A stretch of DNA of 64,000 bases, from positions 1,550,001-1,614,000 of the forward strand of contig NZ_JACCFK010000001.1 in assembly GCF_013410405.1 (NCBI RefSeq). Reading direction: 5' to 3'. The notes below the pieces were generated by a model that was given only the letters and a program-made list of their open reading frames with translations, did no database searches and was not told the DNA's origin. The position numbers and the translations under genes are program-made. Origin of the DNA: Amycolatopsis endophytica. Its GTDB lineage: Bacteria > Actinomycetota > Actinomycetes > Mycobacteriales > Pseudonocardiaceae. Positions 44,909-53,739 of this stretch are shown here, piece by piece. Positions within the stretch are counted from its first letter, which is position 1, and each line of letters opens with the position of its first letter.

Positions 44909-46081
44909 CTACGGGCGGCGCAGGGCGATCGGGACGGCACTCTCCGTTTCGTGATCGAAATCGTCCCGGTACTCGGCGAGCCGCGCGCGGAACTCCTCGA
45001 CGATCTCCTCCAGCTCCTCCAGCAGCCGGTCGATCGCCGACGGCGCCAGGCCCGAGCGCGCTCCGGCCCACCTGGCCCACGACGGCAGGACGATGAGCAG
45101 ACCCTCCAGCACGTCGTCCGAGGTTTCGCCGGCCCAGAGGACATGGTCGAGCAGCACCTCGAACTTGCCGGGGCCGACGCGCAGCGGCTGCCCGAGGTCG
45201 TCGTCGCAGCCGAAGTCGACGATGATCCGGACGCTGCGCGCGAGGTCGCCGGTGACCTCGCCGGATTCGGCCAGGAACGCGCCGACCAGCTCGTCTCGCT
45301 CGTCGTCGCCGAACGTCTCGGGCTCGACCACCGGGTCGGCGGGCGGCATGGCCCGCAGCCGCGCCGCGACCAGGGCACGCATCGGGGCGAACGGGTCCTC
45401 TTCCGCCACCGCCGGGGGCAACAGGGCGATGACGCTCTCGTTGACCGCGATGGCGTCTTCGAGGATCCGGCGCGCGCGGGCGGGCGGAACCGGCTCGGTC
45501 ACCATGACCTCGCTGGCCTCCTGGCCCGCGCGCATCTCGTCGACGACCTCGTCGACGTTGTCGATGAGGTAGAGGTCGCCCAGCCCGCCACCGCTGAAAT
45601 CGACCTCGGCGACCAACCCGTGCGGTTTCCCGCCCAGCCTGCAGCGCAGCACCAGCGCGGCGCCGTCGCCGAACACGTCGGCCTGCTGCCAGCACTCGTC
45701 GACGACGACCGCACCCAGGGCCTCGCCCCACGGCGGCTCCGGCATGGCGGTGAACGCGTCGGCCGCCGCGGCGGCGCGGGTGCGCTGCGCCTCGGTGAGG
45801 CCGAGGTGCTCGATCATGCGCAGCAGCGCGCGGGCGGCCGGGCTCGGCCTGCGGGCGGCGTCGTCGATCAGCGGCAGCAGCACGTCGTGCTCGGCGCCCG
45901 CGGGCTGCCACAGGTCACCGAGGATGGTCGAGGCGATCAGCTCGACCTCGACCGGATCACGCTCGGCGAGCGCGTCGTCGGCGTCGGCGAGAACGGTTTT
46001 GAGCAGCTGGCGGCGTTCCGTCGCGAGACTGGACTTCGTGGTCTTCTTGGTGGGCTTGCGGCCCCGGCTGACCGGGCTCAT
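44909..46081 (-). CDS. Unknown protein, family B copy 2
   Basis: A 390-residue protein related to B1 over most of its length but with a basic N-terminus (SRGRKPTKKTTKSS) and no long acidic C-terminal extension. It contains ECWQQADVFGDGAALVLRC and EVDFSGGGLGDLYLIDN, likely a beta-rich middle domain, between helical ends. Its ATG overlaps the A2 stop codon (ATGA), so A2 and B2 are made together. No enzyme motif is recognised. Confidence 0.8.
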   Translation of the reverse strand: MSPVSRGRKPTKKTTKSSLATERRQLLKTVLADADDALAERDPVEVELIASTILGDLWQPAGAEHDVLLPLIDDAARRPSPAARALLRMIEHLGLTEAQRTRAAAAADAFTAMPEPPWGEALGAVVVDECWQQADVFGDGAALVLRCRLGGKPHGLVAEVDFSGGGLGDLYLIDNVDEVVDEMRAGQEASEVMVTEPVPPARARRILEDAIAVNESVIALLPPAVAEEDPFAPMRALVAARLRAMPPADPVVEPETFGDDERDELVGAFLAESGEVTGDLARSVRIIVDFGCDDDLGQPLRVGPGKFEVLLDHVLWAGETSDDVLEGLLIVLPSWARWAGARSGLAPSAIDRLLEELEEIVEEFRARLAEYRDDFDHETESAVPIALRRP

Positions 46082-47103
46082 CCGCTCATAGTGGCACGCC
46101 CCGGCACCGCCTTGGGCACGGCGATGCGGGCGTTGCGGACCTCGACCAGCAGGCGTGTCTTGCGCTTGTGCGTCTCGACCAGTCCGGCCAGGTACTCGCC
46201 GAACTCGGGCACGAGATCCGCGCGCCGGTGCAGGGTGCGCAGGTCACGCAGCCGCCGGGCCGCCTCGCGGTAGCCGCCGGGGGCCCTGAGCTGGATCAGT
46301 TCCTCGACGTGCACGCGGTAGACGGGGATCGCCCCGGCCGGATCGCGATCGGCGAGACGGCCGAGGGCGTCGTCCCGCTCGGCGGGCCAGCGGTCGAGCT
46401 CCTCGGCGGCGGCACGCAACGCGCGGTAGGTGCCGGGCGAGGGGTGACGGCGGAACTCGGCGCGGCGCAGGGCGAGCACGCCTTCGTGTGGGTGCACGAC
46501 GGTGCGCGCGGCGTGGGCGATGGCTTCGCCGTGGCGGCCCGCCGAACGCAGCAGGCGGACGATGCGCAGTGTGGTGGCCGGGGTGGGTGGCTGGGCGGAG
46601 AGGATTTCCAGCAGCGTGTCGACGTCGCCGGTGACCTCGGCGAGCTGCTCGGTGAGACGGGGGTCGGGCGGACCTTGCGCGAGCGCCGCCCGGATGTGCG
46701 CCAGTCCCTCGTCGCCGAGAGCGGGCGCGAAATCGGCGAGGGTGATTTCCGGCTGTCCGGGACGGTCCTTCGCCGCCAGCAGCCAGTCGGCCAGTTCGCG
46801 CGGATCGGGCGGGTGGACGGCGCAGGCGCGGGCGTACAAGCCGATCGCGCGGCGCAGCTCGGCTCCGGTGGCGTCGCTGTCGGCCATGCGGCGGGCCAGC
46901 GGGGTCAGATCGGCCTGGGTCCCGGCGTCGAGAAGTCGTTGCAGAGTGTCGAGAACCGGGCCGGCCTTCCCTTGCGCGACGGCGCGCAGTTCCAGCTCAT
47001 GCCGTAACCGAGGGTCACGGACGGCCTGATCGAGCAGGAGTTCGGCCAGCGTCTCCGCATCGAGGGTGCGCAGGTACGCACGCAGATCCGGAGCCGGGGT
47101 CAC
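46078..47103 (-). CDS. Unknown helical-repeat protein, family A copy 2
   Basis: A 341-residue all-helical protein paralogous to A1 (43874-44893). Shared landmarks are DLRAYLRTLDAETLAELLLDQA at the start, PVLDTLQRLLDAGTQ, LRRAIGLYARAC.VHPPDP and EVRNARIAVPK at the end. It is the first gene of the A2-B2-A1-B1 operon. The GTG lies 6 nt after AGGATT. Similar overall size and order of both copies show that the A-B pair duplicated as a unit. Confidence 0.8.
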   Translation of the reverse strand: MTPAPDLRAYLRTLDAETLAELLLDQAVRDPRLRHELELRAVAQGKAGPVLDTLQRLLDAGTQADLTPLARRMADSDATGAELRRAIGLYARACAVHPPDPRELADWLLAAKDRPGQPEITLADFAPALGDEGLAHIRAALAQGPPDPRLTEQLAEVTGDVDTLLEILSAQPPTPATTLRIVRLLRSAGRHGEAIAHAARTVVHPHEGVLALRRAEFRRHPSPGTYRALRAAAEELDRWPAERDDALGRLADRDPAGAIPVYRVHVEELIQLRAPGGYREAARRLRDLRTLHRRADLVPEFGEYLAGLVETHKRKTRLLVEVRNARIAVPKAVPGRATMSG

Positions 47104-47178
47104 GCGAACAATCCTGCCGCACCCGAAGGTGGGAGACTGTCACCCGGCAGCGTGGACTTGCTTGACGGAGAGTGAGCA

Positions 47179-47526
47179 TCAACAGGGGCTGAGCCACTGG
47201 AAGAAGTACCCGGTGGACGCGCCACGATCGAGGTCGTCCAACAGGGGGACGGGCGAGATCTCCGGAACGCTGCGCGGATACGGGCGCCACCGGCCCGCGT
47301 CGGCGAGGTAGTAGAGCGACCACATCTCGTCGGCGCCGTAGCGGAGCTGGGCGAAGGGGCGTTCGGCCGCTCCCCCGCTCGACCGGTCGGCGCGCCGCTC
47401 GACGAGGGTCACGATGCGCCCGCGCCAGCGGGACCCGATCGTGTACTCACCGCGCTGACCAGCCGGAACCCGCCGCTCACACCAGCGATCGATCTGGCGT
47501 TGCTGGAGCTCGGGAATCGGCGACAT
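47179..47526 (-). CDS. DUF3024-domain protein
   Basis: A 115-residue protein matching the small DUF3024 family: YTIGSRWRGRIVTLVERR (about 27-44), the AQLRYGADEMWSLYYLADAGRWRPY strand-rich core and GYFFQWL at the end. The function is unknown. The ATG at 47526 is chosen because family similarity starts at once with PIPELQQRQIDRWCE; a GTG two codons upstream is an alternative. It is transcribed toward the A-B operon, ending 75 bp before it. Confidence 0.75.
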   Translation of the reverse strand: MSPIPELQQRQIDRWCERRVPAGQRGEYTIGSRWRGRIVTLVERRADRSSGGAAERPFAQLRYGADEMWSLYYLADAGRWRPYPRSVPEISPVPLLDDLDRGASTGYFFQWLSPC

Positions 47527-47618
47527 ACCCACAGTGATACCGCAACCCGATCGGGTAGTGCGGAACCGGCTGCTGCCGCCTGTGACACTCGACGATCCGC
47601 GACCGGCGTTCCGGAGAC

Positions 47619-49109
47619 TCAGGCGCTGCCCGAAGAGACGGCCGGGTAGCGGTTCTTCGGTTCGCTCACCGACCAGCCGCCGAGGAGCAGGCCGACCCCG
47701 ATCGCGCCGAGGACGATCCCCGCGACCACACCGGCACCGGCGAAGAGCGCGATCACCGTCAGGAGCATCAGGACGAGACCGACGCCCATCATCGCCCACG
47801 CGCCCCACAGACGCTCACGCGCAACGGGCGGCGGAGCGGCGGCGGCGCGCGGCACCGGTGCCGCCATGACGGGAACGGCCCGCGGCACCGGCGGCGGCGG
47901 GATGGGTTGCGGGGCAACGGGTTGTGGCGCCAAGTCCAGGGTTCGCCACGCGGTCGGCAGGTCGAGCACGCCGGCCCCGAGCTCGCGGGCGCGCGCGAGC
48001 CGGGGTTCGGTGGCGGGGACGTCTTCGGCGACGGCGAGGTGCGTGACCGACGCCGTGAGGTTCTTCGCCAGCGGGATCCGCGCCGCGAGCACGGCCGCCC
48101 GTAACGCGTCGGCGGCGGCGGTGCCGCCCAGGACGAGAACCCGCGTCCTGGCCGGGGTCGTGGTCCGGCGCAGGTCCGCCAGCGCCTCCGGAACGCCGAG
48201 CGCTTCGGCGACGTGCCTCAGGTCCCGCTCCTCCCGGGCCGTCACGATGCCGTCGGATTCGGCCACGGACCGCATCGCGGCGACGAAGTCCAGGTGCGCG
48301 CCGCGCACGTCCGCCGGGGACATACCGGCGTCGGCCGCCAGCGCGGCCAGCTCCGCCGCTTCCGCCGCGGACAGGTAGTGGTCGGCGAGGACGTCCGCGA
48401 GCAGATCCTGATAGGGGGTGGCCACCGTTTCGATGCGGTCGACCAGACCCGAGACCCAGGTGCCCGCGGCGGCCGGGGCGGGCACCGGACGGCTCACCGG
48501 GCGCCCGGTGACGGCCAGGCGCGGCAGCTGCGGGAGTTCGAAGGAACGCTCGAAGGCCAGCCGGTGCGTGCCGACCAGCGCCGTGACGATCCGCGCGCAG
48601 GCGAGAGCGTCGGGAGCGGCCATGTGCGCCGCGAACCCGCCGAGGCCGAGTGCCTCCGCCACGGTGGCCAGGCGGTAGTTCGGCAGCCGCAGGGCCGACC
48701 GCGCCGCGTCCAGCGTGCAGACGCCGGGCAGTGTCGGCAGCCGCAGTCCGATCCGGTCCAGTTCCGCCGCCAGGAATCCCTGCTCGAAGCTCAGGTTGTG
48801 CCCGACGAGCACGCTGCCCCGGCACAGGTCGAGCAGGTGCCCGATCACCTGCCCGAGCGACGGCGCCGAATCCAGCTCCGCGCGCGTGATGCCGTGCACC
48901 CTGGCCGGGCCGGGGTGCACGCCCGGCCCGGGATCGACCAGTGTCGAGAACTCGCCGAGCACCGTCCCGTCGGCGCGCACGCGGACCGCGGCGAGTTCGA
49001 CGATCCGGCCGGGCCGCAACCCGGTCGTCTCGAAGTCGATCGCGGTGAACTCGGTCCCGGTGGCGGCAAAACGCCCCGAACCGGACATGGGAACGATATC
49101 GATGAGCAT
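47619..49109 (-). CDS. DEDDh exonuclease with TerB-like, BRCT-like and membrane domains
   Basis: A 496-residue multidomain protein. Residues 18-180 are a DnaQ-type 3'-5' exonuclease: FTAIDFETTGLRPG (Exo I), VGHNLSFEQGFL (Exo II) and HMAAPDALACARI (Exo III with His and Asp). Residues 235-305 are helical and TerB-like. Residues 320-395 resemble a BRCT domain (TRVLVLGGTAAAD, VTHLAVAEDV, LDLPTAWRTL). A Pro-rich linker then leads to two membrane helices near 440-485. Domain calls after the exonuclease are inferences. An AGGGA lies upstream of the ATG at 49109. Confidence 0.78.
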   Translation of the reverse strand: MLIDIVPMSGSGRFAATGTEFTAIDFETTGLRPGRIVELAAVRVRADGTVLGEFSTLVDPGPGVHPGPARVHGITRAELDSAPSLGQVIGHLLDLCRGSVLVGHNLSFEQGFLAAELDRIGLRLPTLPGVCTLDAARSALRLPNYRLATVAEALGLGGFAAHMAAPDALACARIVTALVGTHRLAFERSFELPQLPRLAVTGRPVSRPVPAPAAAGTWVSGLVDRIETVATPYQDLLADVLADHYLSAAEAAELAALAADAGMSPADVRGAHLDFVAAMRSVAESDGIVTAREERDLRHVAEALGVPEALADLRRTTTPARTRVLVLGGTAAADALRAAVLAARIPLAKNLTASVTHLAVAEDVPATEPRLARARELGAGVLDLPTAWRTLDLAPQPVAPQPIPPPPVPRAVPVMAAPVPRAAAAPPPVARERLWGAWAMMGVGLVLMLLTVIALFAGAGVVAGIVLGAIGVGLLLGGWSVSEPKNRYPAVSSGSA

Positions 49110-49237
49110 CCGGTCTTCCCTGGTCGAGGATTGACGAGTACTTCATCGCGCCGGATCCGAAAACGTTCCGTCCGCGACCTGATCGTGATCTCCGGAAATT
49201 CTGTAACGGATTCCGGCCCGCTCGCGAGGAAAGAGCT

Positions 49238-50041
49238 GTGCCTGATGCTTCCGCCGCGCCGCAACGACGCGTGCCCACCTGGATCAAGGTCGCCCTCGCG
49301 GTGTTCGCGGTGCTTTTCGTCCTCGGCGCGCTGTTCGGGCGGTCCAGTGAAAAACCGGTCGCGCAGCCGCAACCCGCGCCCCCGGCGACCACTGCTGCCG
49401 CCACCACTACGCCCGCGGATCCGGTCTACCGCGTCGCGCGGGTGGACGGGGATGTCGTCGTCTTGAGCGATACCGCGGGAATCTCGAAAACCGTTTACGT
49501 CCCCGGCATTCAGCTCGCCACGGATTGTTACGGAACGGAAACCGCGACCTGGGCCGCGAATTTCCTCACCGGCCACGAAGTCACGCTGCAGTCGGTCGCC
49601 GAACAAACGGGCAGGACGCTGGCGCACGTCGTTCTCACTGACGGCACGGACTACGCGGTCGCCGCGCTACAGGGCGGTTACGCGCGGTTCGCGGCGGGCA
49701 CGGTCACCGACGCCTACGCCGCCTCACTGCGGACCGCCGAAGGCGCGGCCAGTGCCGCGAAGGCCGGCCTGTGGGGTCCGCCCTGCAACGGCAGCCCCAC
49801 CACACCGCCGGTCGCGCCGCCGCCGGTCACCGTCGCGCCGCCGCCCGCGAGCACGCCGAAGCCGGTGACGACGAAACCGGCCACCACACAACCCACCGAG
49901 GACGAGGACACCGGCACGACGAGCGCCTACTACCCCAACTGCGCGGCGGCGAAGGCCGCGGGCGCCGCACCACTGCACCGCGGCGATCCGGGCTACCGGT
50001 CGGGCCTGGACCGGGACAACGACGGCGTCGCTTGCGAATGA
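49238..50041 (+). CDS. Secreted/anchored SNase-fold protein with Excalibur domain; nuclease site degenerate
   Basis: A 267-residue protein with one membrane helix (about 16-36), a Pro/Thr linker, an SNase-like barrel (about 62-180), a long Pro/Thr-rich linker and a C-terminal Excalibur calcium motif (YYPNCAAAKAAGAAP, then DRDNDGVACE). In the SNase domain the arginine in GRTLAHV is kept, but the loop that normally reads RLxGIDTPE is YVPGIQLAT, so the other catalytic residues appear lost. It may bind rather than cut. GTG start with GAGGAAAG upstream. Confidence 0.8.
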   Translation: MPDASAAPQRRVPTWIKVALAVFAVLFVLGALFGRSSEKPVAQPQPAPPATTAAATTTPADPVYRVARVDGDVVVLSDTAGISKTVYVPGIQLATDCYGTETATWAANFLTGHEVTLQSVAEQTGRTLAHVVLTDGTDYAVAALQGGYARFAAGTVTDAYAASLRTAEGAASAAKAGLWGPPCNGSPTTPPVAPPPVTVAPPPASTPKPVTTKPATTQPTEDEDTGTTSAYYPNCAAAKAAGAAPLHRGDPGYRSGLDRDNDGVACE

Positions 50042-50073
50042 CCCGCTCAGCCTTCCTGTGATATCCACGAACC

Positions 50074-51468
50074 GTGGATCCCATCGTGCAAACCGGTTCC
50101 GGGGCCGTCCGGGGGCTGGGTGGCGACGTCAGTTCCTTCAAGGGCATCCCGTTCGCCGGACCGCTGACCGGGGCCGCCCGCTTCCAGGCGCCCGCCGCGC
50201 CGGAGCGGTGGGACGGCACGCGGGACGCGCTGCGCTTCTCGGCCGCGCCGCCGCAGGGGAGCCTGTTCCCCGGGTTGCCCGCGGCGTGGCAGCCCGGTGA
50301 CGAGGACGCCAGCCTGAGCGTCAACGTGTGGACCCCGGACCCGGGTGGCGCCGGGCTTCCGGTCATGGTCTGGATCTACGGCGGCGCCTACCTGATGGGC
50401 ACGTCGAGCCAGGCCGAATACGACGGCACGAACCTGGCCCGTGACGGGGTGGTCGTCGTGTCGTTCAACTACCGCGTCGGGATCGAGGGGTTCGGCTGGC
50501 TGCCGGGGGCGCCGGCCAACCGGGCGTTTCTCGACCAGCTCGCGGCACTGCGATGGGTGCAGGAGAACATCGCGAACTTCGGCGGCGACCCGGGCAACGT
50601 GACCCTGTTCGGTGAGTCCGCGGGCGGCACGTCGGTCGCGGCGCTGACCGCGTCCGACGCCGGGCGCGGGTTGTTCCGCAGGGCGATCGGGCAGAGCATC
50701 GCGCACGGGTTCCTGTCGGAGAACCGCGTGCGGCGCACCACCGAGCGCATCGCGGGCGCGCTCGGCGTCCCGGCCACGCTGGAGGGTTTCAGCCAGGTCC
50801 CGTCCGAGGCGATCCACGCCGTCCAGATGGTGCCCGGTGAGATCACGCCGTTCGGCCCGGTCGTCGACGGTGACCTGCTCACCGACCTGCCGTGGCACAG
50901 CCCGCGCGGCGACGTGGACCTCGTCGCCGGCTTCAACCACGACGAGTTCACCCTGTTCGTCGCGGGCCAGGACCTCTCCGGCGCCGATCCGGCCGCGACC
51001 GCGGGCGCGGTGGGCCTGCCACCCGGCGCCGTCACCGAGTACCGCGCCGCGCACCCCGGCATCTCCGACACCGACCTGCACGTCCTGATCATGTCCGACC
51101 GCACGTTCCGCATGCCGTCGCTGTGGTCGGCGCGCAACCACCCCGGCCGCAGCTGGTGTTACGAGCTGACCTGGCCGACGCCGGCGCTCGGCGGCGTGCT
51201 GCGCGCGTGCCACGGCCTCGACCTACCGCTCACGTTCGGCAACTTCTCCGGCCCGTTCGCCCGGATGCTGCTGGGCAGCCCGGTCCCGCCCGAGGCGGAG
51301 ACACTGTCGCGGGAGATCCGCAGGTCATGGGTGTCGTTCGCGACCACCGGCGACCCCGGCTGGCCCGAGTACGAAAAGGACACCGCGCTCACCCGCATCT
51401 GGGACGTGCCGGTCTCGGTGGCCGGCGACCCGATCGCGAGCTCGCGCCGCATCTGGGAGGCGGCGTGA
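50074..51468 (+). CDS. Type-B carboxylesterase
   Basis: A 464-residue alpha/beta hydrolase of the carboxylesterase/para-nitrobenzyl esterase type. It has the oxyanion loop WIYGGAYLMG, the nucleophile elbow FGESAGGTS (Ser about 182), the family motif ASLSVNVWTPD and the catalytic His in CHGLDLPLTFG. The protein looks cytoplasmic. It is a little shorter than the usual 490-530 residues. Natural substrate is unknown. The GTG at 50074 is 32 bp after the preceding stop. Confidence 0.9.
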   Translation: MDPIVQTGSGAVRGLGGDVSSFKGIPFAGPLTGAARFQAPAAPERWDGTRDALRFSAAPPQGSLFPGLPAAWQPGDEDASLSVNVWTPDPGGAGLPVMVWIYGGAYLMGTSSQAEYDGTNLARDGVVVVSFNYRVGIEGFGWLPGAPANRAFLDQLAALRWVQENIANFGGDPGNVTLFGESAGGTSVAALTASDAGRGLFRRAIGQSIAHGFLSENRVRRTTERIAGALGVPATLEGFSQVPSEAIHAVQMVPGEITPFGPVVDGDLLTDLPWHSPRGDVDLVAGFNHDEFTLFVAGQDLSGADPAATAGAVGLPPGAVTEYRAAHPGISDTDLHVLIMSDRTFRMPSLWSARNHPGRSWCYELTWPTPALGGVLRACHGLDLPLTFGNFSGPFARMLLGSPVPPEAETLSREIRRSWVSFATTGDPGWPEYEKDTALTRIWDVPVSVAGDPIASSRRIWEAA

Positions 51469-51495
51469 AGACCGTCGTGGACCTGCCGGGCTGAC

Positions 51496-51501
51496 TAGGC
51501 T
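51496..51501 (+). promoter_or_regulatory. -10 box of leaderless response-regulator promoter
   Basis: TAGGCT, 6 nt before the ATG at 51508. Confidence 0.55.
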
Positions 51502-51507
51502 CGGGGT

Positions 51508-52134
51508 ATGGCCATCGAGGTGCTGCTCGTCGACGACCACGAGGTCGTGCGGCGCGGCCTGCGGGAGATGTTGAGCGACGAACCGGACATCGAGGTCGTC
51601 GCCGAGGCGGGCAGTGCCGACGAGGCGCTCGCGGTGGCCATGCACGTCGAGCCGGATGTCGCGGTCGTCGACGTGCGGCTCGGGGACACCGACGGCGTCG
51701 CGCTGTGCCGGGAGCTGCGGGCCCGGCCGAACCCGCCGTACTGCCTGGTGCTGACCGCGTTCGACGACGAGGAGGCGATGGTCGGCGCGATCATGGCCGG
51801 CGCGTCCGGCTACCTGCTCAAACAGGTGCGGGGGCAGGACGTGGTCAACGCCGTGCGCGAGGTCGCCGCGGGCCGGTCCCTGCTCGACCCGGTCACCACC
51901 GCCCGCGTGCTGGACAAGCTGCGGCACCCGGCCGAGGACGAGCTGGCGCGGCTCACCGACCGGGAACGCACCGTTCTGGAGCTGATCGGCGAGGGCCTGT
52001 CGAACCGGGAGATCGCCGAGCGCCTGTTCCTCGCCGAGAAGACGGTGAAGAACCACGTCACGTCGGTGCTGTCGAAGCTGGGCATGCAGCGCCGCACGCA
52101 GGCGGTCGCCTGGGTCGCCCGCCGGGGGAAGTAG
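51508..52134 (+). CDS. NarL/DevR-type LuxR response regulator
   Basis: A 208-residue two-component regulator. The receiver domain (1-120) has [13 protein letters not shown] with the acidic pair, the phosphorylated Asp in [13 protein letters not shown] (about 54) and the Lys in GYLLKQVRG. The C-terminal LuxR HTH has [40 protein letters not shown] in two parts around 150-190. It is closest in style to DevR/DosR. No kinase is adjacent; a DevS-like kinase lies at the end of this window. The next gene starts 3 nt after its stop. Confidence 0.92.
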   Translation: MAIEVLLVDDHEVVRRGLREMLSDEPDIEVVAEAGSADEALAVAMHVEPDVAVVDVRLGDTDGVALCRELRARPNPPYCLVLTAFDDEEAMVGAIMAGASGYLLKQVRGQDVVNAVREVAAGRSLLDPVTTARVLDKLRHPAEDELARLTDRERTVLELIGEGLSNREIAERLFLAEKTVKNHVTSVLSKLGMQRRTQAVAWVARRGK

Positions 52135-52137
52135 GAG

Positions 52138-53739
52138 GTGACTCCCGCCGCCACGTCGTTCTTCACGAAAGTCCCGGTGGACGAGCGCTACGACGACTGG
52201 CTGACCTATCCGGTGCGGCGGCGCGTCCTGGTGGTGGTGCGCACGGTGACGACCCTGACCAGGCTGCTCGACGTGCTGTCGCTGCTGCGGACCGATCACC
52301 GGGTCCAGGTGGTGTTCACCCACGATCCGCACCGCACGGCGATCTTCGGCGCCGGTGTGCCGGAGGCGCTCCACCGCCTCGGCGCCCCGGTCGTCCCGTG
52401 GGATCAGGCGGTCGCCACGCCGTTCGACCTCGCACTGGCGGCCAGCGAGAACGACGAGCTGCACCGGCTGGACGCGCCGGTCCTGCTGTTCGCGCACGGC
52501 ATCGGCTTCCAGAAGTACTACCCGGGCGGGACCGTGGTCGCCGGCATGAACCCCCGCCGCCTGGTGCGGAACGGCCGCGTGGTGCCTGCCGCGGTCGTGC
52601 TCTCCCACGCCGACCAGCTCGAACAGCTGCGCCGGGCCTGCCCGCCCGCGGCCGAGCGCGGCGTCGTCGTCGGCGATCCGACCCACGACCGCCTCCTGGC
52701 CAGCACCCATCGCGCCCCGCGCTACCGGCGTGAGCTGGGCAGCGGCGACCGGATGCCGGTCCTGCTCGCGTCCACCTGGGGCCCCGGCTCGCTGATCGGC
52801 GCCGATCCGGATCTGCCCGCCCGGCTGACCTCGGAACTGGACGTGGACCTGTTCCAGGTGACCGTCGTGCTCCACCCCGGGATCTGGGCACACGGGACGT
52901 GGCAGGTCAGGGCGTGGCTCGACCGGCCGGGGCTCACCGTCCTCCCGCCCGAGCGGGGCTGGCAGGCCGCGCTCGTCGGTGCCCGCTGCGTGATCACGGA
53001 CGAGGGGTCGCTGGCGCTGTACGCCGCGTCGGTTCGCGCTCCGCTGCTGCTCGGGGGCACGCGGGCGGCCACCACCGTTCCCGGTTCTCCCTTGGCCGAA
53101 CTCGCCGCGGCCGCGCCGCGACTCCCCGCCGGCTCGCCCCGGCACGCGATCGAAACGGTCGCCAACGATTTCAGCGGTATCGCCCAGCGTGCCGTCGACC
53201 TGCCGGGGAAGTGCGCGGAAACCCTGCGCCGCCTGCTGTACGACCACCTACGGCTGCCGGAACCGGACACGGCCGCCGCGTTCCCCGCGGCCGACACCCC
53301 GGAACCGAGCACGAGACCGGTGACCGCCTTCGTCGCGGGAGGCCGTCCGGGCGAGGTGATGCGCTTTCCCGCGTCCGTGCCGCGCCACCCCCTGCCGGGG
53401 CAGCACGTCGTCGCACACGAGACGGACGCGGAACTGGCCGAACTGGACGGGGCGGCGATCGTCTACAACGACCTCGCCGGGACCGGCGAGTTCGGCCACT
53501 GGGCCGGGACCGTGCTCCGGCGGTGGCCCGCGGCGCGTCTCGCCGCGGCCCGAGACGGCGACCGGTGCCTCGTCCGCACCCACGATGGTGACGACTTCAC
53601 CTTGCGCGCCACCGGATGCGGCGATCCGGTGCTCCTCGCTTCGGTGGCCTACCTCCGGCTGCTGCACGGGCTCCCCGTCGCCGGGCACTACCGGGTCAGG
53701 CAGGGCGATCGCGAGATCACGGTCGTGGCAGGGTCCTGA
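52138..53739 (+). CDS. Unknown GT-B-like protein (CDP-glycerol glycerophosphotransferase-like)
   Basis: A 533-residue protein with no signal peptide. Residues 25-400 alternate beta strands and helices as in two Rossmann domains: VLVVVRTVTTLTRLLDVLSLL, APVLLFAHGIGFQKYYPG (similar to CDP-glycerol glycerophosphotransferases), PVLLASTWGPGSL and AARCVITDEGSLALYAA-like region with the conserved DEGS pattern of GT-B folds. A separate C-terminal domain (400-533) follows. The GTG starts 3 nt after the response regulator, so it is in that operon. Its 3' end overlaps the convergent STAND gene by 23 bp. Function unknown. Confidence 0.7.
   Translation: MTPAATSFFTKVPVDERYDDWLTYPVRRRVLVVVRTVTTLTRLLDVLSLLRTDHRVQVVFTHDPHRTAIFGAGVPEALHRLGAPVVPWDQAVATPFDLALAASENDELHRLDAPVLLFAHGIGFQKYYPGGTVVAGMNPRRLVRNGRVVPAAVVLSHADQLEQLRRACPPAAERGVVVGDPTHDRLLASTHRAPRYRRELGSGDRMPVLLASTWGPGSLIGADPDLPARLTSELDVDLFQVTVVLHPGIWAHGTWQVRAWLDRPGLTVLPPERGWQAALVGARCVITDEGSLALYAASVRAPLLLGGTRAATTVPGSPLAELAAAAPRLPAGSPRHAIETVANDFSGIAQRAVDLPGKCAETLRRLLYDHLRLPEPDTAAAFPAADTPEPSTRPVTAFVAGGRPGEVMRFPASVPRHPLPGQHVVAHETDAELAELDGAAIVYNDLAGTGEFGHWAGTVLRRWPAARLAAARDGDRCLVRTHDGDDFTLRATGCGDPVLLASVAYLRLLHGLPVAGHYRVRQGDREITVVAGS

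Noticed and set aside
43022-46273. Plus-strand frame of over 1000 codons across the A-B operon.
   Set aside because: The minus-strand genes have matched paralogues, overlapping starts and stops, and sensible composition; the plus frame is low-complexity and shadows them.
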